A stretch of DNA of 39,436 nt from Nitratifractor sp. (GTDB taxonomy: Bacteria > Campylobacterota > Campylobacteria > Campylobacterales > Sulfurovaceae): assembly GCF_015487065.1 (NCBI RefSeq), contig NZ_WFQN01000030.1, positions 1 through 39,436 of the forward strand, given 5' to 3'. Numbering within the stretch: the stretch's first letter is position 1; the number at the start of each line of letters is the position of its first letter. Made by a program: the position numbers and the translations under genes. The notes under the pieces were generated by a model. The model ran no database searches. It saw nothing but the letters and a program-made list of their open reading frames with translations, and was not told where the DNA came from. Below are positions 31,995 through 39,436 of this stretch, piece after piece.

Positions 31995-32927
31995 TTACTG
32001 GGCGTTGCTATTCTGTGCCGGTTGTTGAGATGCCGGAGAATTATCTACCGGAGACGGAGCAGACGGTTGAACGGCTTGAGGAGTTTGTTGCCCTTGTACC
32101 GGTTGGGGTGCCGGCGCAGGGGCCATCGGAGCGGGAGCTTCCTGCGTAATGGCGGGTTGGACCGGAGCCTGTGCCGGTGCAGGCTGCAGAATCACCGGTT
32201 GTCGTGCCGCCGGAGAAGCGGGTCGAGGTTGATACGGCTGTTGTGCCGAAGCCGCGCCGAGACGTTTCAGGGAAGCGATCGTCTCCTGGATATTGTTGTC
32301 GTTGGAGCGTTTGGCGGTGTCGATGAGACGATACTCATCTTCATACCCCAGGGTATAGCCGGCCGGCAAGCCGTTGGCCCGTCGATACTCGGCGATCGCC
32401 CGGCGTGTCATCGGGCCGGTCGAACCATCCACTTTGCCGTTATAAAAGCCCAAGACTTTCAACGCAGCCTGAATGCGGCGTGTTTTGGAGCGTCGATCGT
32501 TCCCTGAAGCTGTAAGCTGGCGGTCCAACTCCAACAGGTTCCCCAGATAGATCAGAGCGTCACGCTCCTGCGGACTCATATAGGCGGTATCACCAATCTC
32601 ATAAGCACGGTTAAACTCCTTGATGGCGTTGCGAGTGACGAAGGAGTTGATCTGACCGTCGATCGGGCCCCGATAATATCCCAGATTTTTGAGGGCCTGC
32701 TGGATCCTCATCTCGTCGGTCATGACGGGAGCTGCCGGTCGACGATGGACGACACGGTGCCGATAATGGCGATGCCGTCCGCTGTGATAGATCTCGTTGG
32801 TGATCACCGAACCGACGACCCCGCCGACGATACCACCTGCTACGGCGTCACCGAATCCTGCCTCCAGTGACTCTACGCCTCCTGCCGTCATCAATACCGC
32901 AGTTGCCAATGCTGTTAATCTTTTCAT
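31995..32927 (-). CDS. Exported protein with glycine-rich segment and two peptidoglycan-binding domains
   Basis: A 310-residue protein. Residues 1-23 are a signal peptide (ending LEAG). A glycine-zipper-like stretch follows (FGDAVAGGIVGGVVGSVI, ~25-42), then a basic His/Arg segment. Two PG_binding_1-type repeats follow: ~70-115 (IQQALKNLGYYRGPIDGQIN) and ~150-195 (IQAALKVLGFYNGKVDGSTG). A long Pro/Ala/Gln-rich C-terminal tail (~225-310) ends the protein. It is probably held at the cell wall. AGGAG precedes the ATG. It is followed by the LprI-like gene on the same strand, which suggests a small envelope operon. Confidence 0.85.
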   Translation of the reverse strand: MKRLTALATAVLMTAGGVESLEAGFGDAVAGGIVGGVVGSVITNEIYHSGRHRHYRHRVVHRRPAAPVMTDEMRIQQALKNLGYYRGPIDGQINSFVTRNAIKEFNRAYEIGDTAYMSPQERDALIYLGNLLELDRQLTASGNDRRSKTRRIQAALKVLGFYNGKVDGSTGPMTRRAIAEYRRANGLPAGYTLGYEDEYRLIDTAKRSNDNNIQETIASLKRLGAASAQQPYQPRPASPAARQPVILQPAPAQAPVQPAITQEAPAPMAPAPAPQPVQGQQTPQAVQPSAPSPVDNSPASQQPAQNSNAQ

Positions 32928-33019
32928 CTCTTATCCTCTCCTTAATCATTGTAATTATCCATAACTATTGTAAAGTATCCAAGCTTAAGGAGAAGACCGA
33001 ACGTCACAAAGGGAGAAGA

Positions 33020-33529
33020 TTAAAATTTGGGCTTTGTTATCAGATATTTGGGCCCTTTATAAAAAAACAGATCTCGGCTGGCACCATCCTCGCTTACGAT
33101 ATGCAAACGCATACGCTTTTCTGCGGAGAGGGGAAATTGGAGGCGATAGAGTGCAAACCATGTAGGGATAGTATGGGCAAGTACAGGAGAAAGATCTTTC
33201 CGGTGAATCCTTGTGACCCGGATCGGAGCTTTTTTCTCGAGCGTGAAGCGCCCTAGTCTGATTCCTTCTGACGGATAGGCAGCGATGACAAAAGTCTCTT
33301 TTGAATTTGAAAGACTCTCTTGGGGTAAATAGGTGGCAAGAACGATGGTTTTGTCGGTCTCACTTTTTCCAAAAACCGCCTTTTCACTCTGTTGGAGCGT
33401 TTTGAGTTCCGGATTTCGGCAGTGAATCTTCTCAAAAAGTGCCTTGTCCTCTTTGGATGCACATCCTGTTATTGCCAACAGCAATATCCCTGCTCCCCAC
33501 ACTGCCGCGATCGTTTTTTTACCCGCCAT
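33020..33529 (-). CDS. Predicted lipoprotein, function unknown
   Basis: Taking the ATG at 33529, nine bases after AAGGA, the protein has 169 residues; the ATG at 33538 directly abuts that ribosome binding site. The signal ends in the lipobox LAITGC (C23). The mature part contains KTIVLATYLPQESLSN, VRVTRIHRKDL-type and FFYKGPKYL segments, and I recognise no domain. It is expected on the periplasmic face of a membrane. It is divergent from mobB with a 200-bp spacer. Confidence 0.75.
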   Translation of the reverse strand: MAGKKTIAAVWGAGILLLAITGCASKEDKALFEKIHCRNPELKTLQQSEKAVFGKSETDKTIVLATYLPQESLSNSKETFVIAAYPSEGIRLGRFTLEKKAPIRVTRIHRKDLSPVLAHTIPTWFALYRLQFPLSAEKRMRLHIVSEDGASRDLFFYKGPKYLITKPKF

Positions 33530-33729
33530 ACAACTCATTCCTTCACCATCCGCTTATCGTCTGCATTTTTTAAAACATTGTAACATATCGATCTCCCTGT
33601 TCCACCTCCCAGTGTTCAGCAGAGATAGTATACAATCAGCTCTGAATCCGAAGAGACTCCTCTGAAAAGACGATCGGAGATGATCCGGGAATTGTTTTTC
33701 AAAGGAATCAATAGAGACAAAGGCGAAAA

Positions 33730-34233
33730 ATGGAGCAGAAAGCGATCGCATTCACCGGCCCCTCGGGCAGCGGCAAAACGACCCTGATCGAGAAGATCGC
33801 CCAGCGATTGGCAAAGAGTCGCAGAGTGGCCATCGTCAAACACGATCCCAAAGACAAAGCCCATTTCGACCGTCCCGGCAAAGACAGCGATCGCTTTTTC
33901 CGAAGCGGCGCCGAGGTGGCGGTCCTCTCCCCTACCCGAACCACCCTCTTCTCCCACCGGCCCCGAACTGTCGAAGAGGTTGCAAAGCTCTTCGGTGAAT
34001 TCGATCTGATGCTGGTCGAGGGGCTCAAACATCTTCCTCTGCCCAGGATCGGTGTTTTCCGTGGCCGGATCGACCCGGATTATCTGCCGGTTTTGCAGGC
34101 TGTCGCGATTGACGATAGTATCGACCAAGAGACGCTCGTCCTCCCCGAGGGGGTTGATATTCTCGATCTCAATGACACCGAAGCCGTCATCCGCTGGATT
34201 GACCGACATGCCATAAAACTAGAAAGGAACTGA
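33730..34233 (+). CDS. mobB: Molybdopterin-guanine dinucleotide biosynthesis protein MobB
   Basis: A 167-residue P-loop GTPase-like protein with Walker [15 protein letters not shown] near the N-terminus, [34 protein letters not shown] and [15 protein letters not shown]. These match MobB, which helps MobA attach GMP to molybdopterin for molybdoenzymes such as nitrate or polysulfide reductases. AAAGG lies before the ATG. It is the first gene of a tight operon: fbp starts 2 bp after its stop. Confidence 0.92.
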   Translation: MEQKAIAFTGPSGSGKTTLIEKIAQRLAKSRRVAIVKHDPKDKAHFDRPGKDSDRFFRSGAEVAVLSPTRTTLFSHRPRTVEEVAKLFGEFDLMLVEGLKHLPLPRIGVFRGRIDPDYLPVLQAVAIDDSIDQETLVLPEGVDILDLNDTEAVIRWIDRHAIKLERN

Positions 34234-34235
34234 AG

Positions 34236-35093
34236 ATGCAATCGATTTTTCAAAAAATCAAAGAGATCGCCCTGGATATCGACCGGGCTATCAAAGACCA
34301 GGAGATGGGGTATAGTGACAACTGCAACGCTTCGGGGGACGACCAGCTCAAACTCGATGTCTATGCCGACGAACTGGTAGAACACGGTCTAAAAGAGCTT
34401 CCGATCGTCAAAACGCTTATCAGCGAAGAAAAGGAAGAACCGATGTCGGTCCATCCCAAGGGGAAATATACGGTCTGCTACGATCCGCTGGACGGATCGA
34501 GTATTGTCGATGTGAATTTTTCTGTCGGGACCATCTTCGGCATCTATGAGGGCGAGCCCTGCGGTGCGACTCTCCGGGCTGCCGCTTATATCGTCTACGG
34601 TCCCCGGCTGGAGATGGTGACGGTCACGGCGGACGATGCCGTCGTACAGCATTACCGTTGCGGCAGCAGTCAGCTTTTCAATCTCCAGTGCGCCGAGGTC
34701 CGTCTGGAAGAAAAGGGCAAACTCAATGCCCCCGGCGGTACCCAGAAAAACTGGTCCCCGACGCACAAAGCCTTCATTGATTCTCTCTTTGCCGAGGGGT
34801 ATCGCCTGCGCTACAGCGGCGGGATGGTTCCGGATCTGCATCAGATCCTCCTCAAAGGAGGCGGACTCTTCAGCTATCCCGGCACCAGCGACAAACCCGA
34901 GGGCAAACTGCGCCTGCTTTTTGAAGTCCTTCCTTTTGCCATGATTTATGAAGCTGCCGGCGGGGAGGCTGTGAATGACCGGGGAGAGCGTCTCCTGGAG
35001 CTCGTCGCGGAACATCCCCATGCCACCAGCCCCTGCTTTTTCGGCTCCCGTTATGAAATCTCCCGGATGAAAGAAGCGTATGGCATCGCCTGA
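34236..35093 (+). CDS. fbp: Fructose-1,6-bisphosphatase class I
   Basis: A 285-residue enzyme that hydrolyses fructose 1,6-bisphosphate to fructose 6-phosphate in gluconeogenesis. Motifs are LISEEKEEP (metal ligands), [38 protein letters not shown] and [20 protein letters not shown]. The family signature is complete. It is somewhat shorter than the Escherichia coli enzyme (~332), as usual in this phylum. AAGGA precedes the ATG. It lies between mobB and a small cysteine protein that starts within its last 14 bases. Confidence 0.95.
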   Translation: MQSIFQKIKEIALDIDRAIKDQEMGYSDNCNASGDDQLKLDVYADELVEHGLKELPIVKTLISEEKEEPMSVHPKGKYTVCYDPLDGSSIVDVNFSVGTIFGIYEGEPCGATLRAAAYIVYGPRLEMVTVTADDAVVQHYRCGSSQLFNLQCAEVRLEEKGKLNAPGGTQKNWSPTHKAFIDSLFAEGYRLRYSGGMVPDLHQILLKGGGLFSYPGTSDKPEGKLRLLFEVLPFAMIYEAAGGEAVNDRGERLLELVAEHPHATSPCFFGSRYEISRMKEAYGIA

Positions 35094-35298
35094 TCAACAG
35101 GTCAAACCTTTTCCCTCCGATAAATGGGAAGAGGCCCTTGCCCAAAAGCTGGAAACCCTGAAAGCCTGTCAGCAGGAGAAGGGACTGAAGAGTTGCCTCA
35201 ACTGTGAGGCGATTGTTCAGTGCGAAATTCGTACAGAGTATGTCAACGCCGTCTATGAGAGTATGAACAAAGGAACCGGCGGCGGTTTCGAATTCTGA
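35080..35298 (+). CDS. Small cysteine-containing conserved protein (GGGFEF tail)
   Basis: A 72-residue soluble protein with C30, C39, C42 and C48 ([11 protein letters not shown]), which could form a metal site, and a conserved-looking end [19 protein letters not shown]. From memory, similar short proteins with this tail are common in Campylobacterota next to fbp or related genes, but their function is unknown. The ATG lies 14 bases inside the fbp end, which suggests translational coupling. It is 15 bp before apt. Confidence 0.75.
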   Translation: MASPDQQVKPFPSDKWEEALAQKLETLKACQQEKGLKSCLNCEAIVQCEIRTEYVNAVYESMNKGTGGGFEF

Positions 35299-35313
35299 TC
35301 CAAAGGAGAGCCC

Positions 35314-35874
35314 ATGTCCCCGACACTCAGCCCCGAGGCAAAAGAAAAGATCCTTTCGAGTATCCGTACCATCCCGGATTTTCCCAAACCGGGTATCCAG
35401 TTTAAAGATATCACCACCCTGCTCAACAACCCGGAGGCTTTTCAGACCCTGATGGACCATCTCCAGGAACGCTATACAGGATACGATCTGGACTATATCG
35501 CCGGGATCGACGCCCGGGGATTCATTTTTGGAAGCGTGCTGGCCGACCGGCTTGGGATCGGCTTCGTTCCCATCCGGAAAAAAGGGAAACTCCCCTATAC
35601 AACGGTTTCGGAAAAGTATTCGCTGGAGTACGGCTTCGATGAAGTGGAGATCCACATCGACGCCTTTGGAGAGGGCGGGCTCTGCCGGGAACGTCCGGCC
35701 CGGGTACTCCTCATCGACGATTTGATTGCGACCGGCGGGACCGCTGCCGCCGCCGCACGTCTGATCGACAAAGTGGGTGCCCAATGTGTCGAGTGCTGTT
35801 TTGTGATGGAACTGATCTTTCTCAAAGGACGGGAAGGAATTGATGCGCCGGTCTACTCGGTGATTCAACTCTGA
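35314..35874 (+). CDS. apt: Adenine phosphoribosyltransferase
   Basis: APRT converts adenine and PRPP to AMP in purine salvage. The 186-residue protein shows [18 protein letters not shown] near the N-terminus, [29 protein letters not shown] and the PRPP-binding motif [32 protein letters not shown] lies before the ATG. It is the last gene of the mobB-fbp-72aa-apt set, and its stop sits inside a palindrome shared with the convergent cyclophilin gene. Confidence 0.96.
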   Translation: MSPTLSPEAKEKILSSIRTIPDFPKPGIQFKDITTLLNNPEAFQTLMDHLQERYTGYDLDYIAGIDARGFIFGSVLADRLGIGFVPIRKKGKLPYTTVSEKYSLEYGFDEVEIHIDAFGEGGLCRERPARVLLIDDLIATGGTAAAAARLIDKVGAQCVECCFVMELIFLKGREGIDAPVYSVIQL

Positions 35875-35887
35875 CCGGAAAGGTCAG
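35871..35887. terminator. Palindrome shared by the ends of apt and the cyclophilin gene
   Basis: CTGACC-GGAAA-GGTCAG forms a six-pair hairpin. The stop codons of both convergent genes (TGA in each arm) lie in its arms. There is no T run on either side, so it is at best a weak bidirectional terminator. Confidence 0.35.
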
Positions 35888-36402
35888 TCGGTACTTTCCA
35901 CGACCCGGATCTCGTCGATATCGTCATTCATTTCGATACTGTCGAGGACCCGGAAGCTCTCCGTATCCCCCTCCTCTATTCCTCCGAATACCGTGTGGAC
36001 GCCATCCAGATGGGGCGTGTCGACGAAGGTGATGAAGAACTGGCTACCGCCGGTATCTTTGCCCGCATGAGCCATAGAGAGAGCCCCGCGCTTGTGGGGA
36101 ATGCCGTTGTCGATCTCACAACGGATCGCCCATCCCGGTCCGCCGGTACCGGCAAGACGCGGATTGTCCTTGGAATGGGGGCATCCTCCCTGGGCCATGA
36201 ACCCGGGAATGACCCGGTGGAACTTCAACCCGTCATAGAAGCCGCTGTTGGCCAGATGGGCAAAATTGGCCACAGTATTGGGGGCCTCCTTGGGATAGAG
36301 TTTGATCTTAATGGTCCCCTTGGGGGTCTTGACCAGGGCGTATTGGAGCTTTTGCAGCTCTTCGGGGCTGAGCTTGTACTCTTTGAGTTTTTTTCCGAAC
36401 AT
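35884..36402 (-). CDS. Cyclophilin-type peptidyl-prolyl cis-trans isomerase
   Basis: A 172-residue cyclophilin that speeds proline isomerisation during protein folding. It shows [70 protein letters not shown] and [11 protein letters not shown]. There is no signal peptide, so it is cytoplasmic. The N-terminal ~25 residues are an extension. The ATG at 36402 overlaps the stop of the upstream 44-aa gene (TGATG), and its AGGAG lies within that gene. This indicates translational coupling. Confidence 0.94.
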   Translation of the reverse strand: MFGKKLKEYKLSPEELQKLQYALVKTPKGTIKIKLYPKEAPNTVANFAHLANSGFYDGLKFHRVIPGFMAQGGCPHSKDNPRLAGTGGPGWAIRCEIDNGIPHKRGALSMAHAGKDTGGSQFFITFVDTPHLDGVHTVFGGIEEGDTESFRVLDSIEMNDDIDEIRVVESTD

Positions 36403-36536
36403 CACTTTTCTCCTTGTTGAATAGTCTTCTGAGGTGGATGGGTCATGTCGCTGGCTTTTTCAAGACCCAGGACAATGAAGATCGTCGCCAGGACAAAGAG
36501 CAGCAGTATCAGTAACGGCGCAAATTTCTGGAACAT
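36402..36536 (-). CDS. 44-residue single-span membrane protein
   Basis: ATG at 36536 with AGGAG eight bases upstream; stop TGA at 36402-36404, overlapping the cyclophilin ATG by one base. The protein reads [10 protein letters not shown] then a hydrophobic stretch to residue ~24, then a polar tail [15 protein letters not shown]. It is a single membrane helix with a short tail. The ribosome binding site and the stop/start overlap support a real gene. Function unknown. Confidence 0.7.
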   Translation of the reverse strand: MFQKFAPLLILLLFVLATIFIVLGLEKASDMTHPPQKTIQQGEK

Positions 36537-36604
36537 GGTCTCTCCTGCCTTCAAGATGAGGTGGATTGTAGCCAATTTTCAGCTTTGGTTCAACTTTTTT
36601 CGAT

Positions 36605-36610
36605 TATAAT
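36605..36610 (+). promoter_or_regulatory. -10 box of the tRNA-Ser gene
   Basis: A perfect TATAAT lies 13 bases before the tRNA 5' end. The -35 region is not convincing. Confidence 0.6.
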
Positions 36611-36623
36611 TCGGCGTTCTTAC

Positions 36624-36714
36624 GGAGACGTGGGTGAGCTGGCTGAAACCACACCCCTGCTAAGGGTGCGTACCTTAACGGGTACCGAGGGTTCGAATCC
36701 CTCCGTCTCCGCCA
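36624..36714 (+). tRNA. tRNA-Ser (anticodon GCU)
   Basis: A 91-base type II tRNA. The acceptor stem GGAGACG pairs with CGTCTCC, followed by discriminator G and encoded CCA. The anticodon stem CACCC/GGGTG holds the loop CTGCTAA, with anticodon GCT at 36659-36661. A long variable arm (GTACC...GGTAC) and the T arm GAGGGTTCGAATCCCTC complete it. It decodes AGC and AGU serine codons. Confidence 0.96.
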
Positions 36715-36783
36715 CTCCGATCTTTATTTTCTCTACTTTTTTCGTAATATTTGGCCACTCAATTACAACAATTCACTATTTTT

Positions 36784-38868
36784 TCAGCGTTCTTTCAACA
36801 ATAGATACAAAATCTCCGGTGCCCGTTTCGGTTCGCTGTAGAGGAACCCCTGCATCTCTTTACAGCCCAAAAGGCGGAGCGTCTGTCGCTGATCATCGGT
36901 TTCGATGCCGATGGCCACGGTTTTGAGATCCATGGCATCGGCCAAAGCGATGGAAGCTTTGACGACAGACTGATCTCTGCCGTCAAGGGAGATTTCGTCG
37001 ATGAAAGACTTGTCGATTTTAAGCTTGTCGACTTTGTATCTCTTGAATGTCGCCAAGGAGGTATAGCCGGTTCCGAAATCATCGATTGAAATTTTACAGC
37101 CGATATTTTGAAGTTTTTTAATCGTATGTTCACTTGCTTTCTGCGACTGGACAAAAGCCGTTTCCCCGATTTCAAATTCGATAATTGTAGGATCGAGTCC
37201 GTATTTTCTCAGTACGCGCTCTACAAAATCGGCGAAATTTCCATCCATCAATTGCCGTGGAGAGAGATTGATCGAGATCTCTATATTGTTGACTTGATAC
37301 TCCTGCTTCCATTGCGCCATTGTCTGGCAACATCGTTCAAAGACCCATTGGCCGATTTTGAGTATCAGGTCGCTTCCCTCGGCGATGGGGATAAACTCCT
37401 GGGGGTGCAACGGTCCCGCGATCTTTTCGTCGATGCGTATCAGAGCCTCCAATCCTGTCAGCATATTGGTATTGAGATCGACTTTGGGTTGATAGACCAG
37501 ATAGAACCCGTCGTTTTCTAAAGCATAACGAAGGATATTCTCTATCATCGAATGGCGTTTGAGTTTTTGATCCAGCGTATTGGAATAGAAACGGTAACGG
37601 TTCTTCCCCTGTTCTTTGGCCTGATACATCGCCATATCAGCGTAGCGAAGCAACTCCTCCCGATTCGTTGAATCATTGGGAAAGGTCGCCACACCGATAC
37701 TGACGCCGATATGGTATTGAAATCCGCCGACATCAAATGGTTGATTGACCACATTGATGATTTTATGCGCCAAATGCATCAAATCATCGGGAGATTTGAT
37801 CTCTTCGACAATCAGCAAAAACTCGTCGCCGCCAAGCCGACCGAAAATATCGCTTTTGCGAATGGCGGATCGAATCCTTTTGGCACACTCTGTCAGCACT
37901 GTATCCCCGGCACTATGTCCCAGGGTATCGTTGACCTGTTTGAAGTCATCCAAATCGATAAAAAAGAGTGCGCCGGAACGGTGATTTCGCACACAGCGTT
38001 GAATCGCCTGTTCGAGATGGTTCATAAGCAGACGACGGTTGGGCAGTCCTGTCAGCACATCATGTGTTGCGGAAAAATGCAATTCTTCCTGAAATTCCTG
38101 CAACTCCGAGATATCGGTCAGTATGGCGATTTCGTAGGTCCCATCGCCATCGGATTCAACCTTTTGCAGACGGTCGTAATTGAGCCAGACGCTGATTCGG
38201 CTGCCGTCGGGGCGTATCAGGGTCGCTTCGCCGTGATAGGATCCGTGCTTACGAATCGATTCTCTGATCATCGCAAACTGTTCCGCTTTGAAAAATCGTT
38301 CAAAATCTTCGATCCGTTTTCCCGGATTTTCATCAAGTTTCAACCCGAACATTCGAAAGAAGGCTTCATTGAAAAAGACCTTGTTGCTTCGGGGAGAAAA
38401 TATCATCATCCCCTCTGTGGACTCTTCAAAGATTTTTTTAATGAGATTGAAATACTCCCGGGAATTGACATCGGCCGTGATATCCCGCAGGATCACTATG
38501 GCGCTTTTACGGTGTGCGTTTTTTCCGCCTGTGGGGATAATCCGACCTTCGAAATTTTTCTCCTTTCCCCGCTGCTTGACAGAGAATCTCACAACCTGGA
38601 GTTTCCCCTGACGCTGCGCCTCGGTAAAGGCATTGTCAAGATGGTGGGTCACGGAAACAGGAAAAACCTCTTTCAGCTCCCGTCCGATCACGTCTTCTTT
38701 ATGGAGATCAAAAGGATTCTCCTCGCCTTCTGAGTAGAGGTACGTGATGCAACCTTGATCATCCAGCTGAAAAACGATATCGGAGAGGGCATCTATCAAT
38801 TCGGAAAAATGGTCAGGTAAACGTCTCTTTTTCAAAAGATCTTTCTGATTATTCACTTGCATATTCAC
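36784..38868 (-). CDS. PAS-PAS-GGDEF-EAL c-di-GMP signalling protein
   Basis: A 694-residue cytoplasmic protein (GTG at 38868; an ATG two codons later is equally likely, both after AAGGAGG). Two PAS domains (~18-130 and ~140-260) are followed by GGDEF (~265-425) with HDVLTGLPNRRLL, active site GGDEF (346-350) and an RKSD I-site five residues before it. The EAL domain (~435-690) has E474 (LEALIRI), INLSPRQL, FEIGET, DDFGTGYTSL and LKIDKSFI. The usual AEGVE motif reads AIGIE, with I653 where the general-base glutamate is expected. The cyclase half looks active. The phosphodiesterase half is probably inactive or weak and may act as a c-di-GMP sensor instead. No membrane segment is visible. Confidence 0.94.
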   Translation of the reverse strand: MNMQVNNQKDLLKKRRLPDHFSELIDALSDIVFQLDDQGCITYLYSEGEENPFDLHKEDVIGRELKEVFPVSVTHHLDNAFTEAQRQGKLQVVRFSVKQRGKEKNFEGRIIPTGGKNAHRKSAIVILRDITADVNSREYFNLIKKIFEESTEGMMIFSPRSNKVFFNEAFFRMFGLKLDENPGKRIEDFERFFKAEQFAMIRESIRKHGSYHGEATLIRPDGSRISVWLNYDRLQKVESDGDGTYEIAILTDISELQEFQEELHFSATHDVLTGLPNRRLLMNHLEQAIQRCVRNHRSGALFFIDLDDFKQVNDTLGHSAGDTVLTECAKRIRSAIRKSDIFGRLGGDEFLLIVEEIKSPDDLMHLAHKIINVVNQPFDVGGFQYHIGVSIGVATFPNDSTNREELLRYADMAMYQAKEQGKNRYRFYSNTLDQKLKRHSMIENILRYALENDGFYLVYQPKVDLNTNMLTGLEALIRIDEKIAGPLHPQEFIPIAEGSDLILKIGQWVFERCCQTMAQWKQEYQVNNIEISINLSPRQLMDGNFADFVERVLRKYGLDPTIIEFEIGETAFVQSQKASEHTIKKLQNIGCKISIDDFGTGYTSLATFKRYKVDKLKIDKSFIDEISLDGRDQSVVKASIALADAMDLKTVAIGIETDDQRQTLRLLGCKEMQGFLYSEPKRAPEILYLLLKER

Positions 38869-39016
38869 TCCCCCCTCCTTTTTATTATATGATAATTATA
38901 TTAGTCAATATTGATTTGCTTGAAATTTTCTGAAAAAAACGAGCAACATAGAACCTGAGTAAACAGAATGGGAACAACATCGTATTGAAACACTTCGACA
39001 TTCTCTTGACAACGGA

Positions 39017-39436
39017 TCATTGCTTTTTGATCAATACCGAAGCGGTCATCCCCACACGCAGTTTCACCTCCGGCGGCAGCTTCTCCAACGCAATGCGTAC
39101 AGGAATCCGCTGGGCCAGGCGGATCCACTGAAAGACCGGTTTGACCTTGGGCAGCAGATTGGGGCCGGGGTTGCCGTCGGGCGGGGTGATGCCCCAAGCG
39201 ATGGACTCCACCCTCCCCTTCAGCGGCGTGTCGGGATAGGCCATCAGGGTCACTCTCGCCTCGTCGCCCACCTTGATATCGGAGACAGCATCTTCCCGGA
39301 AAAAGCCGAAGACCCAGAAGGTGTGCCGGTCCACCAGGGCCAGGATCGGTTTGTTGGCCACCGCCTGGGAGCCGACCTGGAAGTTGATGTTGCTCACCCA
39401 GCCGTCCACTTCGGCGTAGACCTTGGTGCGGGCCAG
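39017..39436 (-). CDS. HlyD/EmrA-type membrane fusion protein (N-terminal part outside the window)
   Basis: The frame is open through the right edge; 139 C-terminal residues are visible. The part starting VYAEVDGWVSNINFQVGSQA is the second half of a lipoyl-like domain, then a beta-barrel region (VFGFFREDAVSDIKVGDEA, ARVTLMAYPDTPLKGRVESI) and RIPVRIALEKLPPE and LRVGMTASVLI at the end. This matches periplasmic adaptor subunits of the HlyD/EmrA/AaeA type, which link an inner-membrane pump to an outer-membrane channel. The pump partner is outside the window. The following 150 bp (38869-39016) are AT-rich with no gene. Confidence 0.88.
   Translation of the reverse strand: MARTKVYAEVDGWVSNINFQVGSQAVANKPILALVDRHTFWVFGFFREDAVSDIKVGDEARVTLMAYPDTPLKGRVESIAWGITPPDGNPGPNLLPKVKPVFQWIRLAQRIPVRIALEKLPPEVKLRVGMTASVLIKKQ

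Noticed and set aside
32867-33256. A 129-codon plus-strand frame between the peptidoglycan-binding and lipoprotein genes
   Set aside because: It overlaps both minus-strand genes, which have signal peptides and ribosome binding sites; the frame has neither.

Overview
The window looks like a chromosomal segment of a Campylobacterota (Epsilonproteobacteria) member. The closest fit is a chemolithoautotrophic Sulfurovum/Nitratifractor-type organism, because the GC content is fairly high for this phylum (about half G+C, judged by eye). The evidence is a cytoplasmic type-E succinate dehydrogenase/fumarate reductase (sdhA-sdhB-sdhE), several small conserved proteins, HQWRQPLN-type histidine kinases, many c-di-GMP and two-component proteins, and AT-rich promoters with a good -10 box but poor -35 box. 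I see no phage, integrase, transposase or CRISPR array. The species assignment is inference.

Layout. 1-948: DedA/PAP2 membrane protein, cut by the left edge. 1241-5383: divergent response regulator and a very large sensor kinase with three predicted periplasmic binding modules. 5453-9160: sdhABE operon (read right to left). 9273-10671: lpxB preceded by a small HTH-like gene. 10822-13215: cysteine-rich protein, CitE-like lyase and thiL. 13437-17827: trpB, an odd small lipoprotein and a Suv3-like helicase. 18095-24563: polysaccharide deacetylase with ankyrin repeats, a response-regulator diguanylate cyclase and a FIST-domain hybrid kinase. 24564-25162: decayed AT-rich spacer with four evenly spaced operators before a tetR gene. 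25922-30116: methyltransferase, small conserved proteins and a UvrD-type helicase. 30327-33529: murA and a cell-envelope cluster that includes a gene with an in-frame UGA. 33730-36536: mobB-fbp-72aa-apt operon, then a cyclophilin and a 44-aa membrane protein on the opposite strand. 36624-36714: tRNA-Ser(GCU). 36784-38868: PAS-GGDEF-EAL protein. 39017-39436: HlyD-type fusion protein, cut by the right edge.

How the genes fit together. Core metabolism includes succinate/fumarate interconversion (probably reductive TCA cycle), gluconeogenic FBPase, purine salvage, Trp and thiamine synthesis, and molybdopterin guanine dinucleotide synthesis. Envelope building includes LpxB, MurA, a deacetylase, a peptidoglycan-binding protein and lipoproteins. 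Signalling is dense: two complex sensor kinases, two GGDEF proteins and one TetR regulator.

The most notable items are four perfect-arm palindromes with an exact 43-bp period upstream of tetR, an in-frame UGA in an LprI-like gene, an EAL domain lacking its expected general base, a lipoprotein frame that reads through an intergenic repeat, and two families of intergenic repeats. I did not find a clear multi-gene system that I would call entirely new.
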